Shown here: positions 49,679-62,615 of the stretch, in pieces | Layout: every line of letters starts with the position of its first letter | Numbering within the stretch: the first letter of the stretch is position 1 | Assembly (NCBI RefSeq): GCF_014639655.1 | Contig: NZ_BMGB01000001.1 | Coordinates: forward strand, 2,624,245 to 2,688,244 | DNA: 64,000 nucleotides | Source of the DNA: Conyzicola nivalis | GTDB taxonomy: Bacteria > Actinomycetota > Actinomycetes > Actinomycetales > Microbacteriaceae | Direction of reading: 5' to 3' | The notes under the pieces: generated by a model | Databases searched by the model: none | The model's input: only the letters and a program-made list of their open reading frames with translations | What the model was told of the DNA's origin: nothing | Program-made: the position numbers and the translations under genes

Positions 49679-50758
49679 ATGCAGCCAACGCGCCCGAGAC
49701 TGACCCCGGCCATCGCCGACCTCCGGCGCGCGGTGCGCGGCGCCCTGACTCCCGCCTCCCTGCCAAATGAAGGAGATTTCGAGCCGGAGGGCCCTGCATC
49801 CGCAGAAACGAGTGACGGGCGGGCGGTTTCTCCTTCATTTGGCAGCCAAGCCGCGCTCGTGCTCGTCGCCCTGAGCGGCGGACCCGACTCGCTCGCCCTC
49901 GCCGCGGCGACCGCCTTCGAGGCGCCGCGGGCGGGACTGCGCGCAGGCGCCGTCATCGTCGACCACGGACTGCAAGAAGGCTCCGCGGATGTCGCGGCCA
50001 ACGCCGCCCGCCAGGCCGCCGCCCTCGGCCTCGACCCGGTTCTCGTGCGCGCCGTCGCCGTCGGCACCGCAGGGGGCCCGGAGGCGGCGGCCCGCGTCGC
50101 ACGCTACGAGGCGCTCCGGGCGGCCGCCGCCGAGACCGGCGCCACCACGGTCCTGCTCGGACACACGCTCGACGACCAGGCCGAGACCGTGCTGCTCGGC
50201 CTCGCACGCGGGAGCGGGGCGGCGAGCCTGCAGGGCATGGCGGCGCAAACCGGACTGTACTCGCGACCCTTGCTGGGCATCCGTCGTTCTCAGACCGAAC
50301 AGTTCTGCGTCGACTCCGAACTCGACCCGTGGACCGACCCGCAGAACAGCGACGACGCCTTCACCCGCGTCCGCGTGCGCACGAGCGTGCTGCCGCTGCT
50401 CGAGCGCGAGCTGGGCCCTGGCATCGCCGAGGCGCTCGCCCGCACCGCCGAGCAGCTGCGCGAGGACTCCGACGCGCTCGACCACTTCGCCGAGGAAATC
50501 GCCGAGGAACTGGCCGACATCGCCGAGGCGGGCATCTCGTTGCCGGTACGAGCGCTCGAGGCGAACCCGCCCGCACTGCGGCAGCGGCTGATCCGGCTCG
50601 CGGTGCAGAGCGAGTTCCACGTCTCGCTCAGCCGCGCGCACACCCTCGAGGTGGCGAGGCTCGTCACCGACTGGCACGGCCAGGCCGCCCTCGACCTGCC
50701 GGGCGTTAGGGTTGAACGGCGCGATGGGCTGCTGGTCTTCAGCGCGGCCCGGGCTTAG
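49679..50758 (+). CDS. tilS: tRNA(Ile)-lysidine synthetase with repeat-derived insert
   Basis: A 359-residue protein. The PP-loop ATPase motif SGGPDS is at residues 66-71; [19 protein letters not shown] and the C-terminal domain follow. TilS converts C34 of tRNA-Ile2 to lysidine so it reads AUA. Residues 28-56 are encoded by an 86-base palindromic repeat and have no counterpart I recognise in the family; the frame stays open through it. TAACGT at 49667-49672, 6 bases before the ATG, could be a -10 giving leaderless mRNA. First gene of the tilS-hpt-ftsH-fol series. Confidence 0.93.
   Translation: MQPTRPRLTPAIADLRRAVRGALTPASLPNEGDFEPEGPASAETSDGRAVSPSFGSQAALVLVALSGGPDSLALAAATAFEAPRAGLRAGAVIVDHGLQEGSADVAANAARQAAALGLDPVLVRAVAVGTAGGPEAAARVARYEALRAAAAETGATTVLLGHTLDDQAETVLLGLARGSGAASLQGMAAQTGLYSRPLLGIRRSQTEQFCVDSELDPWTDPQNSDDAFTRVRVRTSVLPLLERELGPGIAEALARTAEQLREDSDALDHFAEEIAEELADIAEAGISLPVRALEANPPALRQRLIRLAVQSEFHVSLSRAHTLEVARLVTDWHGQAALDLPGVRVERRDGLLVFSAARA
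49760..49845. repeat. 86-bp MITE-like palindromic repeat, copy 1, inside tilS
   Basis: The ends are perfect 17-base inverted repeats: CTGCCAAATGAAGGAGA at 49760-49776 and its complement at 49829-49845. Copy 2 at 63722-63807 has identical ends and identical length; the 52-base interior is diverged but partly alignable near its right end. No transposase is encoded. Confidence 0.85.
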
Positions 50759-50775
50759 ATACGAACGGAACCACC

Positions 50776-51327
50776 ATGGAATTCAGTGACGTCGAGAACG
50801 ATATCGCGGAGATTCTCTACACCGAGCAAGAGATCCACGAGAAAATCGCCGAACTCTCCCGCCGCATCGAAGTGGACTACGCGGGCGAGAAGGTGCTGCT
50901 GGTCGGTGTGCTGCGCGGCGCCGTGATGGTCATGGCCGATCTGGCCCGCGAACTCACCATCCCCATCGAGATGGACTGGATGGCGGTCTCGTCCTACGGC
51001 TCGGGCACCCAGTCCTCGGGCGTCGTGCGCATTCTGAAGGACCTCGACACCGACCTGCACGGCCGCCACGTGCTCATCGTCGAAGACATCATCGATTCGG
51101 GACTCACCCTTTCCTGGCTGCGCGGCAACCTCGAGACGAGGGGCGCGGCATCCGTCGAGATCTGCGCGCTGCTGCGCAAGCCCGAGGCCGCCAAGGTCCA
51201 GGTCGACGTCAAGTACGAGGGCTTCCAGATCCCCAACGCGTTCGTCGTCGGCTACGGCCTCGACTTCGCCGAGCAGTACCGCAACCTGCGCGGCATCGCG
51301 GTGCTCGCGCCGCACGTCTACGCCTAG
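50776..51327 (+). CDS. hpt: Hypoxanthine phosphoribosyltransferase
   Basis: A 183-residue purine salvage enzyme. The PRPP-binding loop VLIVEDIIDSGLTLSW and the upstream MDWMAVSSYGSGTQSSG flexible loop are typical. It makes IMP/GMP from hypoxanthine/guanine. It follows tilS by 17 bases, a pairing common in many bacteria, and is 135 bases before ftsH. Confidence 0.96.
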   Translation: MEFSDVENDIAEILYTEQEIHEKIAELSRRIEVDYAGEKVLLVGVLRGAVMVMADLARELTIPIEMDWMAVSSYGSGTQSSGVVRILKDLDTDLHGRHVLIVEDIIDSGLTLSWLRGNLETRGAASVEICALLRKPEAAKVQVDVKYEGFQIPNAFVVGYGLDFAEQYRNLRGIAVLAPHVYA

Positions 51328-51462
51328 AGGCACCGTGCGCCCACGGCGATGCACAGATGGTCCGCCTTCGGCGAACATGCAGCGGCCACCCAGCGCCAAG
51401 GCAGTAGCCTGACCTTACGTTTCTTCAGCAGGAAGGTGCTGGGCGTCTCTGCCCGGAACATC

Positions 51463-53469
<2,007 letters not shown>

Positions 53470-53475
53470 CCCTCG

Positions 53476-54054
53476 ATGGCCATCGACACCCGACGCATTG
53501 AGGCGGCGGTCGCCGAGATCCTTGCCGCCATCGGCGAAGACGTCACCCGTCCTGGGCTGCAGGCGACACCGAAACGCGTCGCCGCGGCCTACGCCGAGTT
53601 CTTCTCCGGCCTAGCGGTCGACCCGCTCGACCACCTGGCCGAAGCGGTCGACCTCGAGGCCGGCCAACTCGGCGAGGTCGTTATCGTGCGCGACATCCGG
53701 TTCCGATCGATCTGCGAACACCACCTGCTGCCGTTCATCGGCACCGCCCATGTCGCCTACGTTCCCGACCGCAAGGTCGTCGGCCTCGGCTCTCTCGCGC
53801 ACGTCGTCGAGACGCTGGCCGACCGCCCCCAGCTACAGGAGCGGCTCGGCGAGGAGATCGCCGACGCGATCGACACCGGCCTCGACCCTCTCGGCGTGCT
53901 CGTGGTGCTCGATGCCGCACACCAGTGCGTGACCACCCGCGGCCCGCGCCAGAGCACCAGTTCGACGGTCACTCTGGCGAGCCGCGGAACCCTGAGCGAA
54001 ACTAGTTCCCGAGCGGAGATCATTTCGCTGATCGGAGGCGGCATCCGTGAGTAA
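53476..54054 (+). CDS. folE: GTP cyclohydrolase I
   Basis: A 192-residue enzyme; first step of folate synthesis. SICEHHLLPFIGTAHVAYVP and HQCVTTRGPRQ hold the zinc Cys/His and catalytic residues. It is 6 bases after ftsH and overlaps folP by 8 bases, beginning folE-folP-folB-folK. Confidence 0.96.
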   Translation: MAIDTRRIEAAVAEILAAIGEDVTRPGLQATPKRVAAAYAEFFSGLAVDPLDHLAEAVDLEAGQLGEVVIVRDIRFRSICEHHLLPFIGTAHVAYVPDRKVVGLGSLAHVVETLADRPQLQERLGEEIADAIDTGLDPLGVLVVLDAAHQCVTTRGPRQSTSSTVTLASRGTLSETSSRAEIISLIGGGIRE

Positions 54055-54892
54055 CGACATGGTCCTGGTTCGCAGAACGGCGCGACCGCGCCCGCGCATC
54101 ATGGGAATTCTCAACGTGACACCCGACTCGTTCAGCGACGGCGGGCGGTACCACTCCGTCGACGACGCGATCGCGCACGGCGTCGCGATGCACGAGCAGG
54201 GCGCAGACATCATCGACGTGGGCGGCGAGTCCACCCGGCCGGGCGCGGTGCGCGTCTCCCCCGACGAGGAGCAGCGGCGCGTGCTGCCGGTCGTACGGGA
54301 GCTCGGCGACCGTGGCATCCGGGTCAGCATCGACACCCTCAATTCGTCCACCGCGCGTCTCGCCGCGGAAGCCGGTGCGGCGGTCGTCAACGACGTGTCG
54401 GGCGGTCTGGCCGACGAGGAGATGTTCCGCACCATCGCCGCGCTCGATACCGAGTACATCGTGTCGCACTGGCGCGGCCACGGCCAGAACATGAACGATC
54501 TCGCCACCTACAACGAGGTCGTCGGCGACGTGCGCACCGAGCTGCAGCGCCGCGTGGCGGAACTCATCGTCTGGGGCGTCGACGAGCGCCGCATCATCAT
54601 CGACCCAGGGCTGGGCTTCGCGAAGACGAGCACCCACAACTGGAAGCTCCTCGGCAACCTCGACCGGCTCGAGAGCCTCGGCTACCCGGTGCTCATCGGG
54701 GCGTCGCGTAAGCGTTTCCTCGCCGATCTGCTGCCCGGCGATGCCGAGCCCACCGACCGCGACCCCGCCACCGCGGTGATCGGCGCCCTCGCCGCGCAGG
54801 CCGGAGTCTGGGGCGTGCGCGTGCACGACGTCGAGACGACCAAGGCCGCCCTCGCCGTCTGGACCGCGTGGGAGAAGGGAGCGACCGAGTGA
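54047..54892 (+). CDS. folP: Dihydropteroate synthase
   Basis: A 281-residue TIM-barrel enzyme joining p-aminobenzoate to the pterin. IMGILNVTPDSFSDGGRYHS, then ADIIDVGGESTRPGA and the late LIGASRKRFLADLL are diagnostic. GTG start; the end overlaps folB (GTGA). Confidence 0.96.
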   Translation: MSNDMVLVRRTARPRPRIMGILNVTPDSFSDGGRYHSVDDAIAHGVAMHEQGADIIDVGGESTRPGAVRVSPDEEQRRVLPVVRELGDRGIRVSIDTLNSSTARLAAEAGAAVVNDVSGGLADEEMFRTIAALDTEYIVSHWRGHGQNMNDLATYNEVVGDVRTELQRRVAELIVWGVDERRIIIDPGLGFAKTSTHNWKLLGNLDRLESLGYPVLIGASRKRFLADLLPGDAEPTDRDPATAVIGALAAQAGVWGVRVHDVETTKAALAVWTAWEKGATE

Positions 54893-55260
54893 CGCGCCCC
54901 CTCGACCAGATCACGCTGACCGGGCTGCGGGCATCCGCTTTCCACGGGGTCTTCGAGAACGAGCGCCGCGACGGGCAGGTCTTCGTGCTCGACGTCACCG
55001 TGTCGCTCGACTTCGCCGCGGCGGCGTCGGGCGACGATCTCGGTCTCACCATCCACTACGGCGAACTCGCCGAAGAGATCGTCGGGGCGGTCGAACGCGA
55101 CCCCGTCGACCTCATCGAGACGGTCGCCGAACGCATCGCGCAGGTCGTGCTCGCCCACCGCGCGGCGCAGCTCGTCACCGTGACGGTGCACAAGCCGAGC
55201 GCGCCCATCACCGTGCCGTTCGACGACGTCGCCGTGACCATCACGAGGTCGCGCGCGTGA
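54889..55260 (+). CDS. folB: Dihydroneopterin aldolase
   Basis: The GTG at 54889 (GTGA overlap with folP) gives 123 residues. ITLTGLRASAFHGVFENERR at the N-terminus and ETVAERIAQVVLAHRAAQLV near the C-terminus are typical. It converts dihydroneopterin to hydroxymethyl-dihydropterin. Confidence 0.94.
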   Translation: MTRPLDQITLTGLRASAFHGVFENERRDGQVFVLDVTVSLDFAAAASGDDLGLTIHYGELAEEIVGAVERDPVDLIETVAERIAQVVLAHRAAQLVTVTVHKPSAPITVPFDDVAVTITRSRA

Positions 55261-55790
55261 CCGGGATCCGCCAGCAGCGCCTCCGGGTCGAGCTGCCCGC
55301 CGTACTGTCGCTCGGTAGCAATCTCGGCGACCGGGAGGCGACGATCCGCGAGGCGGTCGCCGACATCGCCCGGCTCGACGGGGTGAAAGTGGTCGCGGCA
55401 TCGTCGCTCGTCGAGAGCGCCGCCGTGAAACTCGACGGTGTCGACGAGGCGGCTCCCGCCTACCTGAACGCCGTAGTCGCGATCCGCACGGCGCTCGACC
55501 CGGAAAGCCTGCTGGCCGAGCTCAACCGCATCGAGCACGACCACGGCCGGGTGCGCGAGGAGCGCTGGGGCGACCGCACGCTCGACATCGACATCGTCGA
55601 CCTCGGCGGACTGCGTGTCGCCACCGAGCGGCTCACCCTCCCGCACCCCCGCGCCGGGGAACGCGGGTTCGTGCTCGTGCCCTGGCTCGAGATCGACCCA
55701 GGCGCCACGCTGGGCGACCAGGGCTGCATCGACCGGCTGCCCGCCGCGGCCGACACCGTCCACCCCTATCCCGCAAGGCCGCTGCTGTGA
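55257..55790 (+). CDS. folK: Hydroxymethyl-dihydropterin pyrophosphokinase
   Basis: A 177-residue HPPK. AVLSLGSNLGDREATIREAV at the start and EERWGDRTLDIDIVDLGGLR plus LTLPHPRAGERGFVLVPWLE are signatures. It uses ATP to activate the pterin for FolP. GTGA overlaps at both ends. Confidence 0.95.
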   Translation: MTGIRQQRLRVELPAVLSLGSNLGDREATIREAVADIARLDGVKVVAASSLVESAAVKLDGVDEAAPAYLNAVVAIRTALDPESLLAELNRIEHDHGRVREERWGDRTLDIDIVDLGGLRVATERLTLPHPRAGERGFVLVPWLEIDPGATLGDQGCIDRLPAAADTVHPYPARPLL

Positions 55791-56266
55791 CCCGCACCCG
55801 CCCGACCATTCTGCTGCTGATGACCGTGTTCGGGGCCGCCGCCGGCTGGTTCCTCGAGACCGCCCTCGTGGCGAGCGGCCGCGCCGCGTTCATCCCGCCC
55901 GTCACGCTCGCCGCCCCCCTCGCGCTCATCGGCGTCATCGTCGTAGTGATCGCGTGGCCCGTATTCCGGGTCGTGCGGGGAACGGCCAAGACCCGGGTCG
56001 ACCCGTTCTACGCCACCCGTGCGGTCGTGCTGGCCAAGGCGTCGAGCCTCACCGGCGCCCTGCTCGGCGGCGCCGCCACGGCAGTGCTGGTCTTTCTTCT
56101 CACCCGGTCGGTGATCCCGCCGGTAAGCTCGCTCGCGTTGGCGATCGCAACCGTGGTCGCCGCGCTCGTTCTGCTCGTGGGCGGGCTCGTCGCCGAGAAG
56201 ATGTGCACCCTGCCCCCGAGCGACGACGATCCGACCCAACTCCCCGCCAGTCAGGACCACGCGTGA
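55787..56266 (+). CDS. DUF3180 membrane protein
   Basis: A 159-residue protein with four hydrophobic segments (about 5-25, 35-57, 85-105, 110-132), matching DUF3180, an actinobacterial family regularly found after folK. Between TM2 and TM3, RVDPFYATRAVVLAKASSLT is the conserved stretch. Function unknown. Coupled by GTGA overlaps. Confidence 0.85.
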   Translation: MTRTRPTILLLMTVFGAAAGWFLETALVASGRAAFIPPVTLAAPLALIGVIVVVIAWPVFRVVRGTAKTRVDPFYATRAVVLAKASSLTGALLGGAATAVLVFLLTRSVIPPVSSLALAIATVVAALVLLVGGLVAEKMCTLPPSDDDPTQLPASQDHA

Positions 56267-56748
56267 CCGATCGCCTCGACCTGCCAGAAGTGACCTGGCG
56301 CCGGGTCTCGCCCCGCTACATCGTCGTCGACGTGGTCGGCTACATCGTGTTCGGGCTCATCATGGTCGGGGCGGGCGCCGCCGTCGCCTACTTCGTCTCG
56401 ATCGACTGGCTCTGGTGGATCGTCGCCGCCCTCGCCGTGGTGTTCGTGTTCACGATCGCGCTCACGCCCCGTCGGGTGCGGTCGATCGGCTACCAGCTGC
56501 GCGACGACGACGTGCTCTTCCGCCGCGGCATCCTGTACCAGCGTTTCGTCGCCGTCCCCTACGGCCGCATGCAGCTCGTCGACATCAACCGCGGGCCTCT
56601 CGACCGCATGCTCGGCCTCAGCGAACTCAAGTTCGTCACCGCCGCGGCGGCGACCGGCGTCGTCATCCCCGGCCTCCCCGAGGCAGACGCCGAGGAGTTG
56701 AGAGACCGCCTCGTCGCCCTGGCCGAGAGCCGAAGGGCCGGGCTGTGA
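56263..56748 (+). CDS. PH (bPH2/DUF304) domain membrane protein, short
   Basis: A 161-residue protein: two membrane segments (about 26-46, 50-68) then a single bacterial PH-like domain (RSIGYQLRDDDVLFRRGILY, then PYGRMQLVDINRGPLDRMLG). It forms a pair with the next, longer gene, as YdbS-YdbT do in Bacillus, where the pair affects sensitivity to membrane-active peptides. GTG start, overlaps on both sides. Confidence 0.85.
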   Translation: MTDRLDLPEVTWRRVSPRYIVVDVVGYIVFGLIMVGAGAAVAYFVSIDWLWWIVAALAVVFVFTIALTPRRVRSIGYQLRDDDVLFRRGILYQRFVAVPYGRMQLVDINRGPLDRMLGLSELKFVTAAAATGVVIPGLPEADAEELRDRLVALAESRRAGL

Positions 56749-58280
56749 CCCGTTTCACCGACGGGGAGTGGCACCACCTCCACCCGCTCACCCCGCTGCT
56801 GCGCGGCGGCATCACCTTCGTCGCCGTCATCGGCTTCCTGCTCTACAACATCCGCGACATCCTGATCGATATGGTCCTCGGTGGCGACGGCCGCAACGGC
56901 GAACCGCTCGTCTGGCTCTACGAGAGCGAGTTCTTCTGGCTCGCCGTGCTCGCGCTGTTCGTGGGCCTCGCGCTCGTGGTCGTCGGCTACTACCTGTCGT
57001 GGCGCATGAACACGTTCCGCATCACCGACGAGGTGGTGGAGGTGCGCAGCGGCATCGTCTTCCGCCGCAACCGCAAGGGCCGGCTCGACCGCATCCAGGG
57101 CATCAACATCGCCCGCCCGCTCTTCGCCCGCATCTTCGGGGCCGCGCGCCTCGAGGTGAACGTCGCCGGCCAGGACGCGAACATCAGGCTCGACTACCTC
57201 GGCTCCGAGGCCGCCGACGAGCTGCGCCGCGAGGTGCTGAGACTGGCCTCGGGAACGCGGGTCGTCGCCGCCCAGGAGGTGCAGCTCGACGCGGAAGGAA
57301 CGCCGATCTCGCGCGGCGCCGCCGTCTCCCACCTCATCGACCAGCGTGTCTCCGAGCTGCTCGCGCCCGAGCTCGACCCCGACCTCGCCCCGCCGGAGTC
57401 GGTCGTCGCGATGCACACCGGCAGGCTCATCGGCTCGCTGCTGCTCAGCGGGTTCAGCGTCTTCGTGCTGCTGCTCATCGGCGGCATCGCCTGGGGCGTC
57501 GCGGCCACCGGGTCGTACCTCTTCCTGATCGGTGTGCTGCCCACCCTGATCGGCACCGGCAGCTTCTACATCACGCGCTTCACCCGGTCGCTCCGGTACA
57601 GCATCGCCGGAACCCCCGACGGCGTGCGCATCGGCTTCGGCCTGCTCTCGACGAGCAACGAGACGCTCCCGCCCGGACGCATCCACTCGATCCAGGTCAC
57701 CCAGCCGCTGCTCTGGCGCGCGGCGGGCTGGTGGGAGATCAAGGTGAACCGCGCGTCGACCTCGTCCGCCAAGGGCGCGGCCGGACAGGCGAACACCACG
57801 ATCCTCCCCGTCGGCAACCTCGACGACGTACGCAAGGTGCTGGCCCTCGTGCTGCCCGACCACGTCGACGCCGATTCGGTCGCGCTGTTCGAGCGCGGCA
57901 TGAGTTCAAAGGGTGGCGACGACGGCTTCGTCAACTCGCCGAAACGCGCGCGCTGGTACCTCTGGTTCTCACAGCCCCGCAACGGGTTCGCCACGCTGCC
58001 CGGCGTCGTCGTGCTGCGCCAGGGCGCGGTCTGGCGGCAGCTCACCATCGTGCCCGAGGCGCGATTGCAGAGCGTCGCGATCAGCCAGGGTCCGGTTTTC
58101 CGGTCGCTGCGTCTCGCCTCCCTCCGGGTGCACACCGTAACCGGCCCGATCTCGCCGGCGCTCTCCGCCGTGGACAGCGCGCAGGCGGTGCTCTTTTTCA
58201 GAGAAGTCGCGGATGCCGCGATCGCCTCGTCGTCCGCCGATACGAGTCACCGCTGGCGCTCGGGCGAGGTCGCACCGTGA
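56745..58280 (+). CDS. PH (bPH2/DUF304) domain membrane protein, long
   Basis: A 511-residue protein, the YdbT-type partner of the preceding gene. Membrane pairs lie at about 22-45/62-86 and 228-275. It contains three PH-like domains: one at about 85-160 (MNTFRITDEVVEVRSGIVFR, then RIQGINIARPLFARIFGAAR), one near 285-375 (LSTSNETLPPGRIHSIQVTQ) and one at the C-terminus (LRQGAVWRQLTIVPEARLQS). GTG start in a GTGA overlap. Confidence 0.85.
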   Translation: MTRFTDGEWHHLHPLTPLLRGGITFVAVIGFLLYNIRDILIDMVLGGDGRNGEPLVWLYESEFFWLAVLALFVGLALVVVGYYLSWRMNTFRITDEVVEVRSGIVFRRNRKGRLDRIQGINIARPLFARIFGAARLEVNVAGQDANIRLDYLGSEAADELRREVLRLASGTRVVAAQEVQLDAEGTPISRGAAVSHLIDQRVSELLAPELDPDLAPPESVVAMHTGRLIGSLLLSGFSVFVLLLIGGIAWGVAATGSYLFLIGVLPTLIGTGSFYITRFTRSLRYSIAGTPDGVRIGFGLLSTSNETLPPGRIHSIQVTQPLLWRAAGWWEIKVNRASTSSAKGAAGQANTTILPVGNLDDVRKVLALVLPDHVDADSVALFERGMSSKGGDDGFVNSPKRARWYLWFSQPRNGFATLPGVVVLRQGAVWRQLTIVPEARLQSVAISQGPVFRSLRLASLRVHTVTGPISPALSAVDSAQAVLFFREVADAAIASSSADTSHRWRSGEVAP

Positions 58281-58981
58281 GCGGCCCGTCCGGACGCCTC
58301 GGCGTCGGCATCATCGGCGCCGGCCGGGTGGGTCCCGTGCTCGGGGCGGCCCTCGCCGGCGCCGGTCACGCCATCGTAGGCATCTCGGCGACGTCGCAAG
58401 ACAGCATCGACCGCGCCGAGGCGATGCTGCCCGGCGTGCCGATCCTCGACATTCCCGCGCTCATCGAACGCAGCGAGCTCGTGATCCTCGCCGTGCCGAG
58501 CGACCAGCTCGAACAGCTCGTCGCGGGGCTCGCGGCGGTCGGGGCCTGGCAACCGGGGCAGCTCGTGCTGCACACCGCCCCCGGATTCGGCACCACGGTG
58601 CTCGCCCCCGCGACCGCGGCCGGCGTGATTCCCCTCGCGGTGCATCCGGCCATGGTCTTCACCGGAACCAGCCTCGACCTCGTGCGGCTCAGCGAGAGCT
58701 ACGCGGCGGTCACGTCTCCCACACCCGTGCACCCGATCGGCCAGGCGCTCGTCGTCGAGATGGGTGCCGAGCCGATCATCGTCGCCGAGGCCGACCGCGC
58801 CGCCTACGCCGAGGCGATCGAGACGGCCACGAGCTTCTCCGCGTCGATCGTCGGCCAGGCGGTCGGCATCCTCGCGGGAGTCGGGTTCGACGCCCCGGGC
58901 CGGTTCCTCGGCCCGCTCGTCCGCTCGTCGGTGGAGACCGCGCTGCAGGGCGTGACCCCGCCCGAGCGCTTCCTCGAATAA
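58277..58981 (+). CDS. Rossmann/DUF2520 protein (predicted NAD(P)-dependent)
   Basis: A 234-residue protein. GVGIIGAGRVGPVLGAALAG is a classical dinucleotide-binding Rossmann motif, followed by a DUF2520 helical domain (AEADRAAYAEAIETATSFSA). These proteins sit next to panC in many actinobacteria and resemble ketopantoate/pyrroline reductases in fold. The reaction is unknown; a step in pantothenate supply is plausible from context. Confidence 0.82.
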   Translation: MSGPSGRLGVGIIGAGRVGPVLGAALAGAGHAIVGISATSQDSIDRAEAMLPGVPILDIPALIERSELVILAVPSDQLEQLVAGLAAVGAWQPGQLVLHTAPGFGTTVLAPATAAGVIPLAVHPAMVFTGTSLDLVRLSESYAAVTSPTPVHPIGQALVVEMGAEPIIVAEADRAAYAEAIETATSFSASIVGQAVGILAGVGFDAPGRFLGPLVRSSVETALQGVTPPERFLE

Positions 58982-59164
58982 CCGGGCCGCTGCGCTGGTG
59001 TCTGCGCAGTCCTGGGACATGTGCGCATCGGCGCCCGTGCGCGGTTGTCCCAGAACACCGCAGATACTCGTCGTTGTCCCCTCAGGCTACGTGCCGCCGA
59101 TGCCCCGAGTAGCATCGGTAGTCGGCCGTTTCGGCCGCCACCCCCAGCACCGAGGAGTTCCACC

Positions 59165-60004
59165 GTGCCCGTCACCGTCGTCGAGACGATCGCCGAACTC
59201 CGAGCCGCGCTGCGGGGCCGCACCGTAGCCCTCGTGCCCACGATGGGCGCACTGCACGACGGTCACCTCGCGCTCGTCGCCCGCGCGAACGAGCTCGCCG
59301 AGACCGTCGTCGTCTCCATCTTCGTCAACCCGCTGCAGTTCGGCCCGAGCGAAGACCTCGACAAGTACCCGCGCACCCTCGCCGACGACCTGGCGAAGCT
59401 CGAGGCCGCCGGCGTCGAGTTCGTCTTCGCGCCGAGCGTCGCCGAGATGTACCCGGGCGGGTCGAGCGAGACCAAGGTCACCGCCGGCCAGGTCGGCACC
59501 CTCTACGAGGGACGCTCGCGCCCCGGCCACTTCGACGGCATGCTCACCGTGGTGGCGAAGCTGCTCGGCATCGTGCGTCCCGCGTTCGTGCTCTTCGGCC
59601 AGAAAGACGCGCAGCAGGTGTTCCTCGTGCAGCGCATGGTCGCCGACCTCAACGTCGCCAGCTCGGTCGAGGTCGTGCAGACCGTGCGGGAGGAGAGCGG
59701 CCTCGCCCTTTCCAGCCGCAACCGCTACCTCGACGAGCGTGAGAAGCGTGCCGCCCTGGCGCTCTCTACCGCGCTCGAGGCGGCGCAGTCGAGCGGCGAC
59801 CGCGGCATCGACGCCGTGCTCGCCGCTGCGCAGTCGGTGCTCATGGACGAGCACCTCGTCCGTCTCGACTACCTCAGCGTCGTGAACCCGGCCACGTTCC
59901 TGCCGGTCGACGACGACTACCGCGGCAAGGCGCGCGTGCTCGTCGCGGCGCGAGTGGGCGACACCCGCCTGATCGACAACGAGCTCATCCACCTCGGCGG
60001 CTGA
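59165..60004 (+). CDS. panC: Pantothenate synthetase
   Basis: The GTG at 59165, behind GAGGAG, gives 279 residues; the frame to 59021 is leader sequence. VALVPTMGALHDGHLALVAR, then SIFVNPLQFGPSEDLDKYPR and LFGQKDAQQVFLVQRMVADL are PanC signatures. It joins pantoate and beta-alanine with ATP. The 183-base gap upstream holds a possible -10, TAGCAT, at 59110-59115. Confidence 0.95.
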   Translation: MPVTVVETIAELRAALRGRTVALVPTMGALHDGHLALVARANELAETVVVSIFVNPLQFGPSEDLDKYPRTLADDLAKLEAAGVEFVFAPSVAEMYPGGSSETKVTAGQVGTLYEGRSRPGHFDGMLTVVAKLLGIVRPAFVLFGQKDAQQVFLVQRMVADLNVASSVEVVQTVREESGLALSSRNRYLDEREKRAALALSTALEAAQSSGDRGIDAVLAAAQSVLMDEHLVRLDYLSVVNPATFLPVDDDYRGKARVLVAARVGDTRLIDNELIHLGG

Positions 60005-60066
60005 AGCCGCCCGGCGGCGCCCCGGCTACCATGGAGCGTTGACCACCGCAGCGCCAGGAGACCCCA

Positions 60067-61572
<1,506 letters not shown>

Positions 61573-61579
61573 TCCTGCC

Positions 61580-61613
61580 GGTCGAGTAGGCCGCCCGCGG
61601 CCGTATCGAGACC
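61580..61613. terminator. Terminator hairpin between lysS and pirin, GGTCGAGTAGG type
   Basis: GGTCGAGTA and TATCGAGACC form an imperfect outer stem around GGCCGC/GCGGCC. It fills the 41-base gap between two convergent genes. The core is shared with the hairpin at 49090. Confidence 0.75.
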
Positions 61614-62591
61614 TTAGGAGCGCGCCTTCAGCCGCACTCCGGGCAATTCGGGCGCCGGCAACGGCCTGCCCGGGTACCCGGCCACGACACCGAAGCGGCC
61701 GTCGTCGCGGACGCCACCGATGACATCCGTCTGCCACTCCTCGCGGAAGCGCACGATCTCGTCGTGCGTGCGGCCGATGAAGTTCCACCACATGACGATG
61801 CTCTCGCCGAACGGGCGGCCGCCGATAAGCAGCAGGCGGGCGCCGCTGGGCCCGGCAACGAGGTTCAGTGTGTGAGCACCCGCCGCCCGGTACGCGAGGT
61901 GGGCCGCCGGCAGCTCGTCCCCGTCGACGCTGAGCGAACCGCGGTCGAGCAGCACGCCGTGCTCGAAGTCGGCGTCGACCGGCAGCTCGACGACGGCGTC
62001 GGGGGCCAGGTCGAGCTGCGCGCCCACGATCGCGCTGAAGGCGGTCGCGGGGGAGGTGCTGCCCACAAGCGACCCGAGGAACACGCGCACGGTGGCGCCG
62101 GGCAGTTCGACCGCGGGCGGGGCGTAGTGCTCGAAGGCGGGTGCGGTGTGCCTGGCCGCGTCGGGCAGAGCGAGCCAGAGCTGGGCGCCGTGCAGAACCG
62201 TGGTCGCATCCGTCGACACCTCGGAGTGTGCGATCCCGCTTCCCGCCGTCATCAGGTTCAGTTCGCCGACGCGCACCGGCGCGTGGCTGCCCACGCTGTC
62301 GCGGTGGTCGATCTCGCCGGCGAAGAGCCAGCTGACGGTCTGCAGGCCGGTGTGCGGATGCGGCGGCACGACCATCCCGCCCCGGTCGGCCACGAGGTCC
62401 GGGCCGTAGTGGTCGACGAAGCACCAGGCGCCAATGAGCGAGCGGTGGCGCTGGGGCAGCGTACGCCGCACGGTCATCGCGCGGGGACCGCCGAGCGGCA
62501 CGTCGCGCGGCTCGAGGATCTCGACCGCGCCCACGACGGGCGGCCCGGAGGCGATCGCGACCTCGGGCGGCTGCTTTTCGAGGTTGCTCAT
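61614..62591 (-). CDS. Pirin family protein
   Basis: A 325-residue bicupin. The N-terminal metal-binding signature PPHPHTGLQTVSW and the following EIDHRDSVG and GIAHSEVS segments supply the expected His/Glu ligands. Members are quercetinase-like or redox-linked; the substrate here is unknown. It is divergent from the small membrane protein at 62616. Confidence 0.9.
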   Translation of the reverse strand: MSNLEKQPPEVAIASGPPVVGAVEILEPRDVPLGGPRAMTVRRTLPQRHRSLIGAWCFVDHYGPDLVADRGGMVVPPHPHTGLQTVSWLFAGEIDHRDSVGSHAPVRVGELNLMTAGSGIAHSEVSTDATTVLHGAQLWLALPDAARHTAPAFEHYAPPAVELPGATVRVFLGSLVGSTSPATAFSAIVGAQLDLAPDAVVELPVDADFEHGVLLDRGSLSVDGDELPAAHLAYRAAGAHTLNLVAGPSGARLLLIGGRPFGESIVMWWNFIGRTHDEIVRFREEWQTDVIGGVRDDGRFGVVAGYPGRPLPAPELPGVRLKARS

Positions 62592-62615
62592 GCGATAAGC
62601 GTAAACTCATGCCTC

